Virus record (IMG/VR): IMGVR_UViG_3300046003_006714
Location: 1-41,745 of that record
Origin: a virus
Strand: one strand, 5' to 3'
Length of the DNA: 41,745 nt
Shown piece by piece: positions 37,424-41,745 of the stretch. The notes under the pieces are model-generated. The model searched no databases, was not told the DNA's origin, and saw only the letters and a program-made list of their open reading frames with translations. Position numbers and translations under genes: made by a program. Position 1 is the stretch's first letter, and every line of letters starts with the position of its first letter.

Positions 37424-38603
37424 TTGCCGGCGCTTCGCCGACGCTGCGCCCGAAAGCCGCAGCATTTGTCACCTCGACATGGGGGATGATGCGCCAGACA
37501 CCAGCCGCCAGGACGCAATCGCAGCAGACATGCAGAAGCTCTCGGCGGAGCAGTGGGACTGGGTGAAGGGAGAGTACGAGAAGTCCGCCCCGGACCGCGC
37601 TGCTGCCGCCGCAATGGCGCGACAGGTCAGCCAGGCGCAGCTCAACTCGATGGGTCTTCAGGACTCCGTCACGCGCTCCTACATCGAGGATCGCGAGAAC
37701 CTGTTCCGTCCCCTTGAGCAGGGCATCGTCACCTCTGCGAACGAATACGACACGCCCGAGCGCCGCGAGGCAGAGGCTGGCCAGGCAGTGGCTGACGTCG
37801 GCATCCAGCTCGACAGTGCGCGCCGTGCGCAGACGCGTCAGCAGCAGCGCATGGGGGTCAACCCGAACAGCGGTGCCGCGCTGGCCACGGGCAACCAGAT
37901 GAGCCTTGGCGAGGCTGCTGTGAAGGCGGGCGCCGCTAATACGGCGCGCGACAACGTGGAGCTGCAGGGCTACGCGCGAAAGATGGATGCTGCGAACCTG
38001 GGCCGCAACATCGCATCGAGCCAGGCCACCAGTGCTGGCGTTTCACTCAACCAGGGCAACAGTGCCGTGGCAAACGCGAACATGCCAAACGCGGTGAACA
38101 ACCAGGGCATTGGAGTCATGCAGGGCGGCGCGAACAGTGCGCTTGGCGGCATGAGCAACGCGGCAGGCATCTACCAGAACTCCACGGCGGCGCGCACACA
38201 GGCGGGCGATAACGGCGCGGCGATGGGCGCGTTGGGGTCAGTGGTGGGCGGGTTTCTTGGCGGGCCAATGGGCGCGGCAGCGGGTGGCGCGTTGTTTGGG
38301 CCCACTTCCGACGAGAACCAGAAGGAGGGTCGCAAGGAGGTCAAACCAGAGCTGTCCCTGGCGGCGATCCGCAAGCTGCCCAACGCGGAGAGCTGGCGCT
38401 ACAAGGACAACAGCCCGGCCGCCGATGGTGGCCAGACGCACGTCGGCCCGATGGCTCAAGACGTGCAGGCATCCCTCGGCGATGCCGTCGCGCCGGCCGG
38501 CAAGCAGATCGACCTCATCAGCATGAACGGCCATCTGACCAACGCGGTCAAGGCGCTGGACAAGCGAGTCATCTCCCTCGAACACAAACGGAAGGCGGCC
38601 TGA
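37401..38603 (+). CDS. Virion protein with C-terminal S74-like chaperone domain
   Basis: 400 residues. The first 190 residues are helical and charged; a Gly/Ala/Met-rich membrane-like stretch follows (about 265-300, with Gly-Gly-Pro-Met-Gly-Ala-Ala), then a typical S74 start: Thr-Ser303-Asp-Glu-Asn-Gln-Lys308, Leu-Ala-Ala-Ile-Arg-Lys-Leu, Trp-Arg-Tyr-Lys, His-Val-Gly-Pro-Met-Ala-Gln-Asp-Val and a closing coiled coil. Ser303 and Lys308 are five apart, as in the self-cleaving endosialidase chaperones. Position before two internal-protein candidates suggests a gp14-like ejection protein. ATG at 37401 overlaps the previous gene by 23 bases. Confidence 0.75.
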   Translation: MPIRTKTDCRRFADAAPESRSICHLDMGDDAPDTSRQDAIAADMQKLSAEQWDWVKGEYEKSAPDRAAAAAMARQVSQAQLNSMGLQDSVTRSYIEDRENLFRPLEQGIVTSANEYDTPERREAEAGQAVADVGIQLDSARRAQTRQQQRMGVNPNSGAALATGNQMSLGEAAVKAGAANTARDNVELQGYARKMDAANLGRNIASSQATSAGVSLNQGNSAVANANMPNAVNNQGIGVMQGGANSALGGMSNAAGIYQNSTAARTQAGDNGAAMGALGSVVGGFLGGPMGAAAGGALFGPTSDENQKEGRKEVKPELSLAAIRKLPNAESWRYKDNSPAADGGQTHVGPMAQDVQASLGDAVAPAGKQIDLISMNGHLTNAVKALDKRVISLEHKRKAA

Positions 38604-38605
38604 TC

Positions 38606-39949
38606 ATGAGCAAGAAAAATGCACTGGCTTTCACAGTCGGGCTGGGCTCGGGCTACCTGTCGGCAAACCGGCAGATGAAATCCGATCAGCGCCAAGCGAA
38701 GGATGATGCGTGGCGCGAAGAGCAGCGAGCTGCTGAACGCGATCGCATCCAACGGGAGAAGCAAGATCGCGTCGCCCTTGCCGATGCCGTCGCGCCGCGC
38801 ACCGCTATCGAAGGCACCGCCGTCGACACGCCGGCCGGACTCACGCTCTACAAAGACCCCGCGCAGGCGCAGGCAGCCGCTGGCGAAGCACAGATCGAAG
38901 CCGAGATGCGTGGCGTACCCTCGCTTGCCGCAGCGCGTCCGGCCTACGGCGTGACCGGCACCAGCGTGGGCAACCAGATCACCACCGAGAAACCCGACGT
39001 GGCGGCACTCAACAGCACCGATGCGCGCATGGGCCGAGTGGTGGACACCACCATGGCAACCGACCCCGCCAAGGCGCTGACCCTGCAGAACGCCGCGCTG
39101 TCCGGAAAGCGATCGCAGATGGAAATCGACGAGATCATCCGAGGGCGCCGCAAGGCGATCGAAACCGAGGGCCTGATCAAGACGGCCCAGGCCTCGCGCA
39201 CCGGCGACCCCAATGCCGTGATCCAGGCCTTCAATGCGAATGGCGAGTGGAAGGTTGACGGCGAGCTCAAGGTAACCCCGGAGAAGCGCAAGGCGCCATG
39301 GGGTGGGGAAGTTGAGACCTTCACCTACACCGGCACCATCAAGGGACCCGACGGCAAGATCAAGCCGGTGCGCCTGAACTCGCTGGAGGCCATGGTGCAG
39401 CTCGTACCCTTCCAGGACATGTTCAAGATGGAAGCCGAACTGGGCAAGGGCGCGGTGCAGCACAACAACAACATCTCGCTCGAGAACGTGCGGCACGGCA
39501 ACGACATGAAGGAGATCGGCGCGCGCGGCGGCCAGGACCGCGCCACGCTAGACCACCGGAAAGCCACCGGGACGGACAAGACCCCCATCGGCCGAGAGGA
39601 GCGTTTGCGCTACACGACCCTGTTCCAGGATGCTGGCCGCCGAATGGCTGAAGCGCAGAAGGCGCTGAGCACACTGCAGAAAAACCCGGTCTACTCAATT
39701 GCCAAGCCAGGGTCAGCCCAGCACACGGAACTGCAAGGCCTGCGCGACACCATCCGCCAGTACGGGGATGAGAGGTCGATGTACCAATCCCTCCTGGCAG
39801 AGTCGCAAACCGCACCTGCCGGTAGGGGTGGCAGTGGTGCCCAGAAGGATGGCAAGCCCAAGGCGGTGTCGAGCAAGGCCGAGCGCGATGCCCTGCCCAA
39901 GGGCGCACGCTACATCGGCCCGGACGGTCAAACCTACATCAAGCAGTAA
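38606..39949 (+). CDS. Internal virion protein candidate (447 aa)
   Basis: GGAAGG precedes the ATG. Starts with a hydrophobic Ala-Leu-Ala-Phe-Thr-Val-Gly-Leu-Gly-Ser-Gly-Tyr, then a long Gln/Arg/Glu/Ala helix (20-55), and ends with Ala-Leu-Pro-Lys-Gly-Ala-Arg-Tyr-Ile-Gly-Pro-Asp-Gly-Gln, common in phage internal/tail proteins. Charged helical composition and position between the S74 protein and a giant partial gene suggest an ejected core protein. Confidence 0.6.
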   Translation: MSKKNALAFTVGLGSGYLSANRQMKSDQRQAKDDAWREEQRAAERDRIQREKQDRVALADAVAPRTAIEGTAVDTPAGLTLYKDPAQAQAAAGEAQIEAEMRGVPSLAAARPAYGVTGTSVGNQITTEKPDVAALNSTDARMGRVVDTTMATDPAKALTLQNAALSGKRSQMEIDEIIRGRRKAIETEGLIKTAQASRTGDPNAVIQAFNANGEWKVDGELKVTPEKRKAPWGGEVETFTYTGTIKGPDGKIKPVRLNSLEAMVQLVPFQDMFKMEAELGKGAVQHNNNISLENVRHGNDMKEIGARGGQDRATLDHRKATGTDKTPIGREERLRYTTLFQDAGRRMAEAQKALSTLQKNPVYSIAKPGSAQHTELQGLRDTIRQYGDERSMYQSLLAESQTAPAGRGGSGAQKDGKPKAVSSKAERDALPKGARYIGPDGQTYIKQ

Positions 39950-39952
39950 TCC

Positions 39953-41745
39953 ATGGCGAAGAACGACTGGGGTGATGCGCTTGTCACGGCCGAGAGCCCG
40001 CTCGACTGGGGTGATCGACCCGCTGCACAGCAGGACCTGCCGGATGGTGTGAAGCCGTCCACCGCCGGTGGTGGTCGCGGCGTGACCCCACCGCAGGCCT
40101 ACGCACGCCCGGCGCCGGCCGCGACGGTCGAGCCGGGCGCCGACACCATGAGCGCGGAGTTCGGTGGCCCTCAGGTCGTGGACGAGGGCCCGCGCGTGAG
40201 CGTGTTGCAGGACCAGCCGATGGCGGTACCGGACCCTGCGCGTCGCCTCTCGCTGGGCGCCGGCCCCATCAATCAGGAAACGGCTGCGCGAGCCGAGCGC
40301 ATGGTCAACGGCCAGGACCCCGGCGTGCCGAACCGCGCCGTGGTGGAGCGCGCCGCGCGCGGCATCCAGGAGCAGGTGTCCACCGGCGAGCGCAACACGT
40401 TCGGCGATCTCGTCGACACCGCCACGCTCGAAGACCGCCGCGCCGCCACCGGCCGCGAGATCGACGCCCAGCGCCGGCGTGAGTTCGCCGAGACGAACCC
40501 CGTCATGGGTGGCGTCGCTTCCGGTGCTGCCGGCCTGGTCGCCGGGATGATCAACACCCCGCAGCTCGCCGCCGACGCCTTCAACAAGACCGTGGTGGAT
40601 CCGGTGCTCCAGGCCGCTGGCCAGGACCCGATGCCGTCACCAGGTCAGATGCCTGGCACCCAGGCCCTCACCGAGCTGGCCGCTGAATACGCGCCCGTGG
40701 TCGGGCAGCAGCCGATGGGTGACGCCTGGGACAAGGGCGAGTTCGGCCCCTGGCTGGTGGCCAACCTGGCGCAGCAGTCCCCGCAGATCGCGCAAAGCAT
40801 CGCCGCAGCATTCGCGCCACCCCTGCGCGCGATCCTCCTGCCAGCCATGGGCGCGCAGTCGGCGGGCATGAGCTACGTGGCCGGCGATGACCCCCGCATT
40901 GCGCTGGCCAAGGGTGCAGTGGAGATCGGCACCGAGATGCTCCCGCTCAAGGTGTTCGACCGTGTCGGCGAGATCCTGGCGCGCGTCCCCGCGAATGCCC
41001 AGCGCACCGTGCTGGCCCAAGCAGGACAGAAGCTCATGGCCGCCGGTGGTGCCATCACCGCCAACGCCCTGACCAACGCGGTGGAGGAGTCCGTCGCCCA
41101 GGTCAGCGGCAACGCGCTGGACCAGCTGGTGGCCGGCAAGGAAGGCTCGCTGCCTGAGGGTGTCGGCGAGGCGGCCGTCATCGGTGGCCTGACCGGCGCC
41201 GGCATCGGTGCGCCGCAGGCCGTCGTGGCGGGTGCGCGCGACAACACCCCGCAGGGCCAGGCAGCGCGCGAGCTCAGCCGAGCGCTGGACGCGCCGGTGC
41301 CGCAGCAGACCGTCGCACCCACTGGGTTGAACCCGAATCTGCGCCCACCGACCGACCGCACCGAGCAGATCAAGGCGCTGCGCGCCGCCGGCGACAAGAC
41401 CGCTGCCGACCTCCTGCAGCGCCGCCAGGACCGGGAGATGTCGGCGTACACCGCCGAGCGCGAGACCGAGGCGCTGCAGCCCTTTGGAGCTGGGGTGCAG
41501 CAACGCTACCGCGAGATGCGCTTGGCCGGAGCCATGCCGGGCGACGCCGTCACCCAGACCGCGATGCGCGTGAACTTCGAACAGGCCGCCCAAGCCGCGG
41601 GCCTGTCCGAGAAGGCGCGCGACGCCGCGCTCAAGCAGGCCGAGACCATGCCGCCGGACAAGGCGCCTGGCTTCCTCCAGAAGGCGCTGCAGGCCTTCAC
41701 CAGCAAGGGCCTGGCCAAGCCCATCGAGGGTGCCGAGCGCCTGGC
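39953..41745 (+). CDS. Giant internal virion protein, partial (cut by right edge)
   Basis: An open frame runs from ATG 39953 (three bases after the previous stop) without a stop to the end, at least 597 codons. The product is Ala/Gly/Pro/Gln-rich with a disordered start (Asp-Trp-Gly-Asp twice), a hydrophobic block at about residues 180-198 and a Gly/Ala helical hairpin near 280-320, then long helices. It is a typical start for very large ejection proteins of podoviruses. Any enzymatic domains lie beyond the window. Confidence 0.75.
   Translation, partial: MAKNDWGDALVTAESPLDWGDRPAAQQDLPDGVKPSTAGGGRGVTPPQAYARPAPAATVEPGADTMSAEFGGPQVVDEGPRVSVLQDQPMAVPDPARRLSLGAGPINQETAARAERMVNGQDPGVPNRAVVERAARGIQEQVSTGERNTFGDLVDTATLEDRRAATGREIDAQRRREFAETNPVMGGVASGAAGLVAGMINTPQLAADAFNKTVVDPVLQAAGQDPMPSPGQMPGTQALTELAAEYAPVVGQQPMGDAWDKGEFGPWLVANLAQQSPQIAQSIAAAFAPPLRAILLPAMGAQSAGMSYVAGDDPRIALAKGAVEIGTEMLPLKVFDRVGEILARVPANAQRTVLAQAGQKLMAAGGAITANALTNAVEESVAQVSGNALDQLVAGKEGSLPEGVGEAAVIGGLTGAGIGAPQAVVAGARDNTPQGQAARELSRALDAPVPQQTVAPTGLNPNLRPPTDRTEQIKALRAAGDKTAADLLQRRQDREMSAYTAERETEALQPFGAGVQQRYREMRLAGAMPGDAVTQTAMRVNFEQAAQAAGLSEKARDAALKQAETMPPDKAPGFLQKALQAFTSKGLAKPIEGAERL

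Noticed and set aside
1-41745. CRISPR array, insertion sequence or rRNA
   Set aside because: No regularly spaced repeats, transposase-like protein or rRNA-like sequence was seen.

Overview
This window reads as a large part of a temperate, podovirus-like phage or prophage from a GC-rich proteobacterial host. A Burkholderiales host is my best guess from base composition and gene style, not a demonstrated fact. The evidence for a phage is a divergent immunity region, a replication module, a lambda-style early-to-late order, a complete packaging/capsid/connector/lysis/tail block, and dense ATGA or GTGA gene overlaps. The capsid protein looks like the N4-gp56 family, the portal looks P22-like, and there is no tape measure, sheath or tube gene, so a short tail is inferred. 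No integrase is present inside the window.

Layout. 1-1675 (minus): a leftward early operon of seven small genes, the last cut by the left edge, driven by a pL-like promoter (1706-1734) covered by two operators. 1804-2829 (minus): a four-helix membrane protein and an XRE-type repressor. 2854-2897: a pR-like promoter with two operators of the same sequence and the same 23-bp spacing as at pL. 2906-3151 (plus): a Cro-like gene. 3172-3654 (minus): a zinc-ribbon gene that points against its neighbours. 3740-12403 (plus): the early operon, containing a ribbon-helix-helix regulator, HNH nuclease, DUF1376 initiator-like protein, DnaB-like helicase, DUF5131 protein, RusA-like resolvase, PD-(D/E)XK protein, NinB-like protein, a second HNH-like protein and a zinc-finger protein placed where an antiterminator would be. 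The DUF1376 gene carries a cluster of palindromes that resembles an origin.

12429-14300 is a switch-over region: an AT-richer orphan gene, a structured leader, a tRNA-Ile with an odd anticodon loop, a small membrane-anchored protein and strong terminators. 14300-24755 holds small head genes, both terminase subunits, portal, scaffold, major capsid protein and connector proteins, with terminators placed around portal, capsid and the following small gene. 24752-30533 is the most unusual part: a fibronectin-III protein, an SGNH-hydrolase-like protein, a small beta protein, a DUF1800 protein and a DUF1501 protein packed with almost no spacing in the structural region. 30548-33710 contains small adaptor proteins and the lysis cassette (two holin candidates, GH19-type endolysin, Rz with embedded Rz1, another membrane protein). 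33707-41745 holds a collar/fibre protein with His-x-His motifs, a large tail protein, small proteins, a virion protein ending in an S74-like chaperone domain, and two internal virion protein candidates, the last running off the right edge.

How the parts would work together (inference): the repressor silences pL and pR; on induction pR drives Cro and the early genes; DUF1376 and the helicase start replication inside the DUF1376 gene; the zinc-finger protein turns on the late genes through the leader before the tRNA; late genes build the capsid and short tail. The DUF1800/DUF1501/SGNH set is proposed to sit on the virion and act on a host surface polymer.
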